Source of the DNA: a virus | Length of the DNA: 64,000 nt | IMG/VR virus record: IMGVR_UViG_3300025121_000023 | Coordinates: 1-64,000 of that record | Strand: one strand, 5' to 3' | Shown here: positions 16,318-24,812 of the stretch, one piece after another | How the letters are laid out: each line of letters begins with the position of its first letter | Numbering within the stretch: the first letter of the stretch is position 1 | Program-made: the position numbers and the translations under genes | The notes under the pieces: model-generated | What the model was told of the DNA's origin: nothing | What the model saw: the letters and a program-made list of their open reading frames with translations, nothing else | Database searches by the model: none

Positions 16318-18747
16318 TTATGTGCTACTTTCATTAGCAGCTTCTAAACTTAATAGTTTTTGTTTTACTGAAAAATCTAATTCATCTTCAGTTTTAGATT
16401 TTGTCACTAAAATATGATCACCACTTTTGATGTCTTTAGTAATAATTCTGATGGAAATTTCATCTTGAATATATTTTTGAATTGCTCTTTTTAATGGTCT
16501 TGCTCCCATTTCAGCATCCCAACCTTTTTCAAGAATAAAATCCATTGAACTTTCATTCAATTCCATTGTAAGATTATTTTCAGATAATCTTTGATAGAAT
16601 TTACTTAATTCAATATTAATAATTGATTTAATGCTATTTTTTTCTAATGAATCGAAATATACCGTTTCATCAATTCTGTTAAGGAATTCTGGTGAAAATT
16701 TCTTTTTCAATTGTTTTTCGACAACAGCTTTAGATGAAGTTTTTTTATCAACACTAAAACCAACACCACCAATTTTTGATTCTCTTGAACCAACATTAGA
16801 AGTCATAATAATAACAGTATTTTTAAAATTAACTGTTCTACCTTTACTGTCAGTTAAAACACCATCATCAAATACTTGAAGAAGAATATTATATACATCA
16901 GTATGTGCTTTTTCTATTTCATCAAGAAGAATAATAGAATATGGTTTATTTTTAACAGCATCGGTTAATTGTCCACCTTCATCGTGTCCAATGTATCCAG
17001 GAGGTGCTCCAATTAATCTTGATACAGTATGTTTTTCCATATATTCACTCATATCGATACGTATCATATTATCTTCACTATTGAATAATAATTTTGTTAA
17101 TTCTTTAGCTAAATAAGTTTTACCAACACCAGTTGGTCCTAAGAATAAGAATGTTCCAATAGGTTTTTTAGTATCATTAAGACCTGCTTTATTTCTAAAA
17201 ATACATTTAGCAATTTTTTCAACAGCATTATCTTGTCCAACAATAACTGATTTAAGACTAGGAATCAAATTTGTAAGTTTTTCAGTATCATCATTTGAAA
17301 TATTTTCAGATGGAATACCAGTCATAACAGATATAACATTTGCTACATCTTCAACAGTTACTTCTTTCAGATTTTCTAATCTATTTTTATGAACATCATT
17401 TTTAATTTCATCGATTTCTGCTTGAATCATATCTTGTTTTTTCTTTAATTCCGCAGCTTCTTCAAATAATTGTTCTTTAACACTTGCGTCTTTTTTTGCA
17501 ATTATTTCAGAAAGTAAATTTTCTTTTTCAAGTAAATCAAAAGGAAGTCCAAGTTGAATTCTAACAGCGGCACCAACTTCATCTAAAGCATCAATTGCTT
17601 TATCAGGAAAATTACGATCAGTAATATAACGTTCAGATAATTTTAAACAAGCTTTAAGAACATCATCAGAATAACTAACCATGTGGTGTTTTTCATATTT
17701 AGGTCTTAAATTTAAAAGAATTTGATATGTTTCTTCTCTTGTAGGTTCAGATACCCTAATTTTTTGAAATCTACGATCAAGAGCACTATCTTTTTCGATT
17801 TTTTTATATTCTTTATTAGTCGTTGAACCGATACAACTAATTTCCCCCCTAGAAAGAGCTGGTTTAAGAATATTAGCAGCATCTAATGATCCACTAGCAC
17901 CACCCGCACCGACCATTGTATGAATTTCATCAATATAAAGAATTATATCATCTGATTCTTTTAATTCATCAACGATTTTTTTCATTCTTTCTTCGAATTC
18001 ACCACGATATTTAGTACCAGCAACAATAGAATTTAAATCTATTGATATAATTCTTTTATCATGTAATATATCTGGTGTTATTTTTTTAACAATGTCTTGG
18101 GCTAATCCTTCAACAATTGCTGTTTTACCAACCCCCGCTTCACCAATTAAAATTGGATTATTTTTCTTTCTACGTGAAAGAATTTGGGCAATACGTATTA
18201 ATTCTTTTTCTCTTCCAACAACAGGATCTAATTTATCATTAGCTGCTAATTCAGTTAAATCCGTGCCATACTCATCTAAAAGAGGAGTTTTAGTTTTTTT
18301 ATTAACTTTTGATTTTCCAGTTTCTTTTGGTTTTTCCATTTCAATCATTTTTAAGTAAATTTTTTCGAGTTCGTCATATCCTATGACATTAATTAATTTT
18401 GATCTTGTCATAGATAAAACTAAATGTTCAGTCCTAATGATATTAGAATTAAATTTAGTTGATTCTAATTCAGACTGTTTCATAATATTTTCAGCTTCTA
18501 ATGTTAATCTAGCTTTAATAAAATCTCTAGTATCTTCTTCAAGATCAATTTTTTTTGCATTATTAGAATATAAATCTAATAATTTTTCTTTCGCATCTTT
18601 TGTATCAATGATTTTTTTAAGTAACTTATAACCACCACTATTTTCATTTAATAATATACCTAATAATAAATGATTAGGCTCAATTATATTATTAGAGTAT
18701 TGTTTTGCAATGGTTAAAACACTTTTGAAATTTGATGAATATGCCAT
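16318..18747 (-). CDS. clpC: ClpC/ClpA-type AAA+ unfoldase (HSP100)
   Basis: 809 aa. An N-terminal Clp_N double repeat (about 1-140), two AAA+ modules with Walker A GEAGVGKT (about 203-210) and GPTGVGKT (about 535-542), Walker B and arginine-finger regions, and a short UVR-like middle segment (EEAAELKKKQDMIQAEI) as in ClpC rather than the long ClpB middle domain. A VGF loop (about residue 660, GGVGFSV) is the ClpP-docking loop of ClpC-type unfoldases. It would unfold substrates and feed them to ClpP. clpS lies just upstream and clpP at 31.6-32.4 kb. A weak promoter-like TAAATTTG is present at 18812-18819. Confidence 0.93.
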   Translation of the reverse strand: MAYSSNFKSVLTIAKQYSNNIIEPNHLLLGILLNENSGGYKLLKKIIDTKDAKEKLLDLYSNNAKKIDLEEDTRDFIKARLTLEAENIMKQSELESTKFNSNIIRTEHLVLSMTRSKLINVIGYDELEKIYLKMIEMEKPKETGKSKVNKKTKTPLLDEYGTDLTELAANDKLDPVVGREKELIRIAQILSRRKKNNPILIGEAGVGKTAIVEGLAQDIVKKITPDILHDKRIISIDLNSIVAGTKYRGEFEERMKKIVDELKESDDIILYIDEIHTMVGAGGASGSLDAANILKPALSRGEISCIGSTTNKEYKKIEKDSALDRRFQKIRVSEPTREETYQILLNLRPKYEKHHMVSYSDDVLKACLKLSERYITDRNFPDKAIDALDEVGAAVRIQLGLPFDLLEKENLLSEIIAKKDASVKEQLFEEAAELKKKQDMIQAEIDEIKNDVHKNRLENLKEVTVEDVANVISVMTGIPSENISNDDTEKLTNLIPSLKSVIVGQDNAVEKIAKCIFRNKAGLNDTKKPIGTFLFLGPTGVGKTYLAKELTKLLFNSEDNMIRIDMSEYMEKHTVSRLIGAPPGYIGHDEGGQLTDAVKNKPYSIILLDEIEKAHTDVYNILLQVFDDGVLTDSKGRTVNFKNTVIIMTSNVGSRESKIGGVGFSVDKKTSSKAVVEKQLKKKFSPEFLNRIDETVYFDSLEKNSIKSIINIELSKFYQRLSENNLTMELNESSMDFILEKGWDAEMGARPLKRAIQKYIQDEISIRIITKDIKSGDHILVTKSKTEDELDFSVKQKLLSLEAANESST

Positions 18748-18852
18748 ATCTTATTTTTTTTTTAATTTACTATATAATTTATATATTATTTTTTGATAAT
18801 TGTTTAAAAGTCAAATTTAATGCCAAATTTTAATTTTGACAATTTTGACATT

Positions 18853-19188
18853 TTAATCTTCTACTGTTGCTTCAATATTTCTTTTGTTTAATCCTTTTTT
18901 TAATTCCATCATATCTTCTCTCGAACCAGTTTTAGCAATAGCTTTTCCTTTTTCATGTGCTTCTAACATAACTTTCATAGATTCTTGATCAGATAAACCA
19001 CATATTTCATATAAAGCAACCATCACATATATCATATCATTTACATGATCATTCCAAAGAATTAATTTAGATTTACCTTCTTTTTCTGTATCAATACCCA
19101 TTTCATCTAACAACTTTGTTAAATCGTCAATTTTTGTATCGACATTATCAACTTCATTATTTATATTTTCCATTCTTTTGAAATCCAT
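18853..19188 (-). CDS. clpS: ClpS-like adaptor (N-degron recognition)
   Basis: 111 aa. After a helical N-terminal extension of about 35 residues, the sequence follows ClpS: SKLILWNDHVNDMIYVMVAL (ClpS: ...LHNDDYTPMEFVV), then GLSDQESMKVMLEAHEKGKA (ClpS: G-x-S-x-x-x-A-x-x-x-M-x-x-x-H-x-x-G) and a C-terminal strand region. In bacteria ClpS brings proteins with destabilising N-termini to ClpA/ClpC. The 105-bp spacing to clpC supports a functional pair. The usual ND-D binding-pocket pair is ND-H here, so specificity may differ. Confidence 0.85.
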   Translation of the reverse strand: MDFKRMENINNEVDNVDTKIDDLTKLLDEMGIDTEKEGKSKLILWNDHVNDMIYVMVALYEICGLSDQESMKVMLEAHEKGKAIAKTGSREDMMELKKGLNKRNIEATVED

Positions 19189-19224
19189 ATTTAATTTTTT
19201 ATAAAGGTAATTATTTTTTCCTAA

Positions 19225-19974
19225 TTATACAATTATTTTGAACTTTTTTTCTGAAAATTCAGATTTTCTTTTTAATCTAAAGTTGTTCATTTTTGCAAAT
19301 TGTAATTTTTCTTCATTATTACTGAAATTTTCTATACAAGTTTCACACATTCCATCATTTTTATCTCTTTCAACACTTTTATACATTTTACCACAACAAG
19401 AACATTTTTCAAATGATTTATAAGTACTTGCATTTGAATTATTATAATTTCTTGTTGTATATGTTGGCTGTTCACGTGTTGGTATTTCACTTTTTTCTAC
19501 TGTTTGCAATGTACCAGAAGGTGTAATTGGATTTGATTTTCTATTATAACAATTTTCAGCATCACTATTTATATTATTATATGTATTTTTTTGTGAACTT
19601 AAAGAATTAATACTATCAATTAATATTACATTTAAATCCTTATCAAATTTAACATATTTATCAGATATGATTTGAATTTTATTAATATCCATACTAGTTA
19701 ATGAAATAACATCAGAAACCATTGTAGGTAATTTACAAAAAATAGGTATATTAATTACACTTAATGGGACATAATTACCATTTTTTCCACTAAATGTATA
19801 TGCTCTTATATGTTCAATATTTTCGTCTAACGTATGTATATTTGTACAATAACTCATTTTATTAGATGGATTTATTTTAAAAAATGGACAAAAATTACAT
19901 TTATTCATATATAATATTCTTTTTTCTCCACTAATTTCGGTTACAATATAATGTCTACTACCTTTATCTAACAT
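19225..19974 (-). CDS. Zinc-finger protein, paralog 1, 249 aa
   Basis: Two cysteine clusters: an N-terminal CNFCPFFKINPSNKMSYC and a C-terminal CSCCGKMYKSVERDKNDGMC-ETC, followed by NNFRLKRKSEF. The upstream neighbour has the same layout (CNSC...C; CSLCGEDDKSVDRQ...MCDRC; NNFRLKRN), so they are tandem duplicates. A basic C-terminus after the zinc site suggests nucleic-acid binding. Not a named family to me. Confidence 0.7.
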   Translation of the reverse strand: MLDKGSRHYIVTEISGEKRILYMNKCNFCPFFKINPSNKMSYCTNIHTLDENIEHIRAYTFSGKNGNYVPLSVINIPIFCKLPTMVSDVISLTSMDINKIQIISDKYVKFDKDLNVILIDSINSLSSQKNTYNNINSDAENCYNRKSNPITPSGTLQTVEKSEIPTREQPTYTTRNYNNSNASTYKSFEKCSCCGKMYKSVERDKNDGMCETCIENFSNNEEKLQFAKMNNFRLKRKSEFSEKKFKIIV

Positions 19975-20696
19975 TTTTTTTAAGTTTTAATTCTTTAATA
20001 TATTTAAATTTGTTATGAGTAAAATCAATATTTCTTTTTAATCTGAAATTATTTATAAATGCTCTTTTTTTAGTTTTAATATCACTTAAATTCCAACACC
20101 TATCACACATACCAAAATGAATTTGTCTATCAACACTTTTATCATCTTCGCCACATAAACTACATCTTAATATATTACTGTTTAACTTAACATTTGATGT
20201 AGTTTTTTCATTTTTTCCCCAAGTATCCCAAGATTTTCTATAATCACTATCACTATCTCTATTATATAGTATATTACTTTTTTGTGTTTTTTCTATATTT
20301 TTTTTATCCCATATTAATGTATCAATATCAACATTAATTTTTTTAAAAGTTTCTGCATCATAAATTTTAATATCAATAGCAGTATCTTGATATGATATAT
20401 TAATACTATTGGGTGTTATTTTAAATACATCTTTACTAAAATAAGAATCAGATAATTTATCTGGTAATCCACACCATTTTGGTATAGGTAATACTTCAGT
20501 TATTTTTTTAGATGACGGTTTATATGTAGTAATATTTTTTTTAATAATATTGGTTATATTTAATTTATCTACATATTGTCTACATACAGAAGTATTTTCT
20601 TCTGGATAAAACTTCATTAAATTACAAGAATTACAAATTAACATTCTTTTTATAACAATATTATCATTGTGGTATGTTTTAATAAATCTTGGCATA
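19964..20696 (-). CDS. Zinc-finger protein, paralog 2, 243 aa
   Basis: Same plan as the next gene: N-terminal CNSCNLMKFYPEENTSVC, C-terminal CSLCGEDDKSVDRQ...MCDRC, then NNFRLKRNIDF and a Lys-rich end. The frame is open from a TTG at 20716 but that overlaps the promoter at 20714-20721; the ATG at 20696 (MPRFIKTYH) is preferred. It overlaps the downstream paralog by 11 nt. Confidence 0.7.
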
Positions 20697-20713
20697 AATA
20701 TTTTTATATCATA

Positions 20714-20745
20714 CAAAGATACTAAAAAATATTTATATTACAAAA
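20714..20745 (-). promoter_or_regulatory. Host-type promoter for the zinc-finger pair
   Basis: Minus strand: TTTTG, 19 nt, TATCTTTG, ending 17 nt before the preferred ATG. Confidence 0.6.
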
Positions 20746-20901
20746 TTATTTAATATCTGATTTATTATTTTTAGAATTTTCTGAATTTTTATATTTTTTC
20801 CATTCAGATTTAGAAACATATGTATACCATTTTTTTAAATAATCAAATTGTTCTTGTTCTTTTACTCTGATGATTTCATCACCTTTTTTCATTGTTTTCA
20901 T
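20746..20901 (-). CDS. Small hypothetical protein, 51 aa
   Basis: MKTMKKGDEIIRVKEQEQFDYL..., basic and Asn-rich at the end. ATG start, TAA stop; its 3' end overlaps the promoter of the zinc-finger genes by being adjacent to it. No motif recognised. Confidence 0.5.
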   Translation of the reverse strand: MKTMKKGDEIIRVKEQEQFDYLKKWYTYVSKSEWKKYKNSENSKNNKSDIK

Positions 20902-20989
20902 AATTTTTATTTAATATTTTTTAATTCGTGTTATTATGAAAATATAGATATATTATATTTTAAAAAATATATAAATCTTATATTGTCAT

Positions 20990-21169
20990 TTAACTAAAAA
21001 GCAACCCTGGTTTTTTATAACCTTCTTGTTGATATATTTCATTTAATTGTTCAATAGTTAATTTATCTTTATCCCATCCTTTTTCATTAACATATTTTTC
21101 TACAAATGTTTCTCTTAACATTTTTAAATCTTTTTCTGATAATCCAGTTTCTTTAATCATATCATTCAT
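20990..21169 (-). CDS. Small hypothetical protein, 59 aa
   Basis: MNDMIKETGLSEKDLKMLRE..., a helical protein with a helix-turn-helix-like front (GLSEKDLKMLRETFVEKYV) and KPGLLFS end. Too short to assign. Confidence 0.5.
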   Translation of the reverse strand: MNDMIKETGLSEKDLKMLRETFVEKYVNEKGWDKDKLTIEQLNEIYQQEGYKKPGLLFS

Positions 21170-21214
21170 ATTTAATTAATTATTTTTTATATATTATATA
21201 TATAATTTTTTATG

Positions 21215-21640
21215 TCAATAAATCAGATCAGCTAACTTTTTATCGACTATTATTCGTTCTAAAACATTATATTCTTTACCATAAAGAATTTTATTTATTT
21301 TTAATCTTCTTAAAAATAATGTATTATATTTTATATCTATTGTAGTATCCATCCAAGTTTTATTCGGATCAATATAAATTTCCATATTACTTATTCGACC
21401 TATTGAATATATCCCGCCATTAGTATTTAAAAGTGGAACTAGAAAACTTACAGAAAATTCACCGAAATCTTGGAATACTATACCTAAATGGGTATTTGTT
21501 ATTAAATCAACATTTACACAATTATACTTATTTAAATAATAAATAATTTTAGAATATATTTTTCTATTTAATGTATGTGTGCTATCAGCTATTGAATTTT
21601 TTGTTTCTAATATTTCATCATATGTAATTGTTTCAATCAT
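21215..21640 (-). CDS. Hypothetical protein, 141 aa
   Basis: Not recognised. Alternating beta-like segments, no cysteines of note. Ends TGA. 7 nt separate it from the HNH gene upstream, so both are probably on one mRNA. Confidence 0.6.
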   Translation of the reverse strand: MIETITYDEILETKNSIADSTHTLNRKIYSKIIYYLNKYNCVNVDLITNTHLGIVFQDFGEFSVSFLVPLLNTNGGIYSIGRISNMEIYIDPNKTWMDTTIDIKYNTLFLRRLKINKILYGKEYNVLERIIVDKKLADLIY

Positions 21641-21647
21641 AATTAAT

Positions 21648-22334
21648 TTATCTATTCATATTTAAAAAATCTACATTTGTAATAAAATTATTAAAAGATG
21701 TTCTAACAATCTTATTTGAATCATCTTTTAATGTTACAACATATTTAGTTTCAAAATCAATATCTATTCTAACGATTATATCAATAATAGAATATTCTGT
21801 TCCTACAGAAAATCCTTTTTGTTTTTTAACACAAATTAATTTATGTCCTTTTAACTTTAAAAGAATTCCTTTTATTTGTTGTGATAAAGATAGTAATTTA
21901 TTTTTAATATATTTACTTTTCATACTAAAATCTATGATATCATCTTCAGTATAATCTGCTTTTTGTTCATTGCAATATTTACACAATAATTGATAATTAC
22001 TGATATCGTTTTTACCACCTTTGCTTTTAGGATAAATATGATCTATTGTAAACATATGGATTTGTTCACCAACTTTGCTATATAAATCTAAATGCCATCG
22101 ATTAGATTTATCTTTTCCAGATGCAAAATATTGAGATTCTAAATTACATGCTTGACAGTTTTTACCATCTCTATCAATTATTTCTTTTAGTATACTTACT
22201 CTTGTAAGTGAATCTTTAAAATCTTTTTCGTGGAATATTATTTTATCCGGAATAGTATTATTTTTTATATTTTCAAATATTTCTTCAATTGTATATTCTT
22301 TATAAATTTCATAACCGTGATTATATTTTGACAT
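21648..22334 (-). CDS. HNH endonuclease-like protein, 228 aa
   Basis: Residues 60-120 hold CQACNLE, then FTIDHIYPKSKGGKNDISN and LLCKYCNEQKAD: the DH...N...N/H core of HNH nucleases with two CxxC zinc pairs. The C-terminal 100 residues are unassigned. Phage HNH proteins are often homing endonucleases or act on phage or host DNA; which applies cannot be told. Confidence 0.8.
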   Translation of the reverse strand: MSKYNHGYEIYKEYTIEEIFENIKNNTIPDKIIFHEKDFKDSLTRVSILKEIIDRDGKNCQACNLESQYFASGKDKSNRWHLDLYSKVGEQIHMFTIDHIYPKSKGGKNDISNYQLLCKYCNEQKADYTEDDIIDFSMKSKYIKNKLLSLSQQIKGILLKLKGHKLICVKKQKGFSVGTEYSIIDIIVRIDIDFETKYVVTLKDDSNKIVRTSFNNFITNVDFLNMNR

Positions 22335-22400
22335 ATATTTTTCTTCATTTCTTTTTTTTAATTATATTTACATATATCCTATTGTTACTAAATAGTTTAA

Positions 22401-22430
22401 AAAAAAGGAAGTTGATTAACTTCCTTTTTT
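22401..22430 (-). terminator. Intrinsic terminator after the M23 peptidase gene
   Basis: Stem GGAAGTT/AACTTCC (22407-22424) with a 4-nt loop, flanked by A and T runs so that it works on the minus strand (T run) and possibly on both strands. Confidence 0.75.
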
Positions 22431-22437
22431 AATAGTT

Positions 22438-23271
22438 TTATTTTAATGCTAATTTTTTATCATAATATATAAATAAATTTGGATCGACTGGTCTGTTATT
22501 AACCAATATTTCATAATGTAAATGTGGTCCTGTTGATAAACCAGTATTACCAACCCATCCTATTAAATCACCTTTTTTAACTTTTTGATTTATATTTACA
22601 TTAAATGAATATAAATGAGCATAAACTGTTTTATATCCATATCCGTGTTCAATAACTATTCTATTACCATAACCTTTTTTAGATTTAACTTTTTTTATAA
22701 TTATACCGTTTGCTGATGCATAAATAGGTGTTTTCATATCTGCTGATATATCTATACCCTCGTGAAAAATCCATTTATTAAATATTGGATGTTTTCTATA
22801 TCCAAATTCGTCTGATATTTCTTTTAAATATGCTAAAGATATTGGATTTATATTTGGAATACTTTTTATAGAATCCCACATCACATCAATAGTTTTTGTA
22901 TATTTTGAATATTTATCATTTTGATCATTATAATATGTAGTTAAATCTTCAATATTATATTCAGTTAAATTTACATAATTTGTATCAGTTGATATATTTA
23001 ATGCTTGTTGAATAATATGTTCTTCTTTTTTTTTCATTTCTTTTAATTCATTAGTTATAAATTTTCTTAATGAATCATTTTCTTTTTGAATTTGTTCTGT
23101 TTTTTTAATTAGTTCTGAATTAATAATTGATGGTGCTGTACTTGAAAAAGATACAAATAATATAAAGAAAATTACAATGGCTGATAAAATATATCTTGTG
23201 TGTAACTTTGTAACTAATTTGTTCTTATCAAATAAATAAACATCTTTTTTAATAATTTTTAAATTTGACAT
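22438..23271 (-). CDS. Membrane-anchored M23 (LytM-type) peptidase
   Basis: 277 aa. One N-terminal membrane segment (about 28-48), a helical stalk (KKTEQIQKENDSLRKFI...), then an M23 domain: FHEGIDISAD (zinc His and Asp), KTVYAHL and GPHLHYEI (catalytic and zinc His). It would cut peptide cross-links in peptidoglycan from the periplasmic side. In this phage it may serve lysis, or cell-shape remodelling as in its bacterial relatives. Terminator follows; a 550-bp gene-free stretch precedes it. Confidence 0.85.
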   Translation of the reverse strand: MSNLKIIKKDVYLFDKNKLVTKLHTRYILSAIVIFFILFVSFSSTAPSIINSELIKKTEQIQKENDSLRKFITNELKEMKKKEEHIIQQALNISTDTNYVNLTEYNIEDLTTYYNDQNDKYSKYTKTIDVMWDSIKSIPNINPISLAYLKEISDEFGYRKHPIFNKWIFHEGIDISADMKTPIYASANGIIIKKVKSKKGYGNRIVIEHGYGYKTVYAHLYSFNVNINQKVKKGDLIGWVGNTGLSTGPHLHYEILVNNRPVDPNLFIYYDKKLALK

Positions 23272-23637
23272 AATTTATTATTTTTTTTTCTAGGCTAAAT
23301 TATTGAAAATGATTTTTACAATAAAAAATAGTTTTCATCTGAACTCCTTATTTAATAAAGGGTTTAGTACTATTCGCCGTTATTTTTATAATACTCTGAT
23401 TTATATATTTTATAGGTATAAATCAAAGAAAATGTATTAACTTATTGATAATTAATAACTTGTATTTTTTAATAAAAAATAGATTTTTTAAAATATTATT
23501 TCGTTATATTTAAAAAAAAATTAAAAATGTGTTTGTTTTTTATTTAAAATGATGATAATTTTTGTAAAATTCTTTATAAATCGGCGTATATATTTAAATA
23601 TGATTTTTGTTTTTTCTTATTTTTTAGCCAATTTCTT

Positions 23638-23664
23638 TTATATAATTGATTATCAATTATATAA
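23638..23664. repeat. 27-bp perfect palindrome
   Basis: Arms of 13 nt (TTATATAATTGAT / ATCAATTATATAA) around a central T, in the gene-free stretch between the M23 peptidase and sigma factor genes. Candidate protein-binding site. Confidence 0.6.
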
Positions 23665-23792
23665 TTTTTTAATTTATATTTATTCTAAATAATAATAAGA
23701 ATATAAATATTTATAAAACGGACTTTTTAAAAAAAATATCTAATTTTATGAATTTAATGCAATTTAGGTTATTTTATGAATTTGATTAAATG

Positions 23793-23819
23793 AAAAAATC
23801 GGGATTAACCCGATTTTTT
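23793..23819 (-). terminator. Intrinsic terminator after the sigma factor gene
   Basis: AAAAAATCGGG, short loop, CCCGATTTTTT. The stem and T run follow the sigma factor stop codon directly. Confidence 0.8.
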
Positions 23820-23821
23820 GT

Positions 23822-24673
23822 TTAGTCTAAACCATTTTCTTCGAAATATTTAAATTTCTTTTTAACAATTGCCGATATTAATTGTCTACCTTTACTGATT
23901 TGTGATTTAATAGTTGATAAGTTAGTAGTAGTCCTATATGTTCCTGATATTTTATCGTTTGATATAACTTCTACTTTATTAATATTTTCAATAATATTTT
24001 TATCGAATTTGAATCGTTCACCTGGTTTTACTTCCATTTGAATTTGTTCCGTATCATCATATGTAAAATTTATATAACAATCTTTTTCTCCATTATTTTC
24101 GATAACTATATCTAAAAAATCTGTAGGTGATGGCATTTCTTTTTTATCAGTTTTCATATCGATATTATAATCTTTTGTGCATAATTCTGCAATTTCTAGA
24201 TATGGTCTATTTTCCAATTCACGCATATACATTACACGTTTATATTTTTCTGGCAAACTCATTATAGCATCTCTTACAAGTTCTGCTTTTTTAATTATTA
24301 ATGCATCATGATCTGTGTCATTTTTATCTTCAATATTTGAATGGGGTACAATATTTTTAAGATTTAAATTATCAGAATATTCTTTATCTAATGAAAAAAC
24401 CATCATTCTTTTTCTGTCTTTAAAATCTTTTTTAACTAAATTTTCACCAATTTTATAAATCCAGGTATGAACTTGTGATCGTTCAATATCATAATTTCCT
24501 ATTTTTAATAATGCTTGTGTGAATGCATCATCGGCAAAATCCTCTGCCTTTTCTTGGTCTCGTGTAAATTTAGTTAAATACCATACTAATTTAGGTTTAT
24601 ATTTATGATAAAATAGTTCAAACGGTTGTCCGGTTACTTCTTCAAAATTTTTTGATAGTTGTGTTTTTTGCAT
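23822..24673 (-). CDS. ECF-like sigma factor with an insertion in region 4
   Basis: 283 aa. Region 2 is clear: FELFYHKYKPKLVWYL, DQEKAEDFADDAFTQALLKIG, VHTWIYKIGENLVKKDFKDRKR (about 18-90). Region 4 starts normally (SLPEKYKRVMYMRELENRPYLEIAELC, 139-165), is interrupted by about 80 residues (168-247) of beta-rich sequence, and resumes with the recognition-helix part NLSTIKSQISKGRQLI (251-266). Typical ECF factors are about 160-200 aa, which accounts for the insertion. It probably redirects host RNA polymerase to a phage promoter class, for example genes lacking host-type promoters. No host-type promoter was seen upstream of it. Confidence 0.82.
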   Translation of the reverse strand: MQKTQLSKNFEEVTGQPFELFYHKYKPKLVWYLTKFTRDQEKAEDFADDAFTQALLKIGNYDIERSQVHTWIYKIGENLVKKDFKDRKRMMVFSLDKEYSDNLNLKNIVPHSNIEDKNDTDHDALIIKKAELVRDAIMSLPEKYKRVMYMRELENRPYLEIAELCTKDYNIDMKTDKKEMPSPTDFLDIVIENNGEKDCYINFTYDDTEQIQMEVKPGERFKFDKNIIENINKVEVISNDKISGTYRTTTNLSTIKSQISKGRQLISAIVKKKFKYFEENGLD

Positions 24674-24751
24674 AAAATTTAAGGTTTTTTTAATTTTCAG
24701 TTTAACGTATATTTAAGTAATACATTATATATTAAAAAATTAAAAAAGTTT

Positions 24752-24792
24752 AAAAAAAACGAACAATTTTTTTAAATTGTTCGTTTTTTTTT
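24752..24792. terminator. Strong hairpin terminator after the 758-aa gene
   Basis: Long stem AACGAACAATTT / AAATTGTTCGTT flanked by eight A and eight T residues, so it can end transcription on the minus strand and would also stop plus-strand reads. Confidence 0.8.
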
Positions 24793-24812
24793 ATAATTAT
24801 AAAAATTAATGA

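Larger units (their letters stand above)
23272..23821. promoter_or_regulatory. 550-bp gene-free stretch with palindromes
   Basis: No open frame of note on either strand. Seen: an interrupted hairpin CCTTATTTAATAAAGG near 23347-23363, a perfect 27-bp palindrome at 23638-23664 (13-nt arms TTATATAATTGAT around one T), a TATAAATATTTATA palindrome near 23700-23716, and the sigma-gene terminator at the right end. It holds the leader of the M23 gene and could be a regulatory hub or replication origin. Confidence 0.4.
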
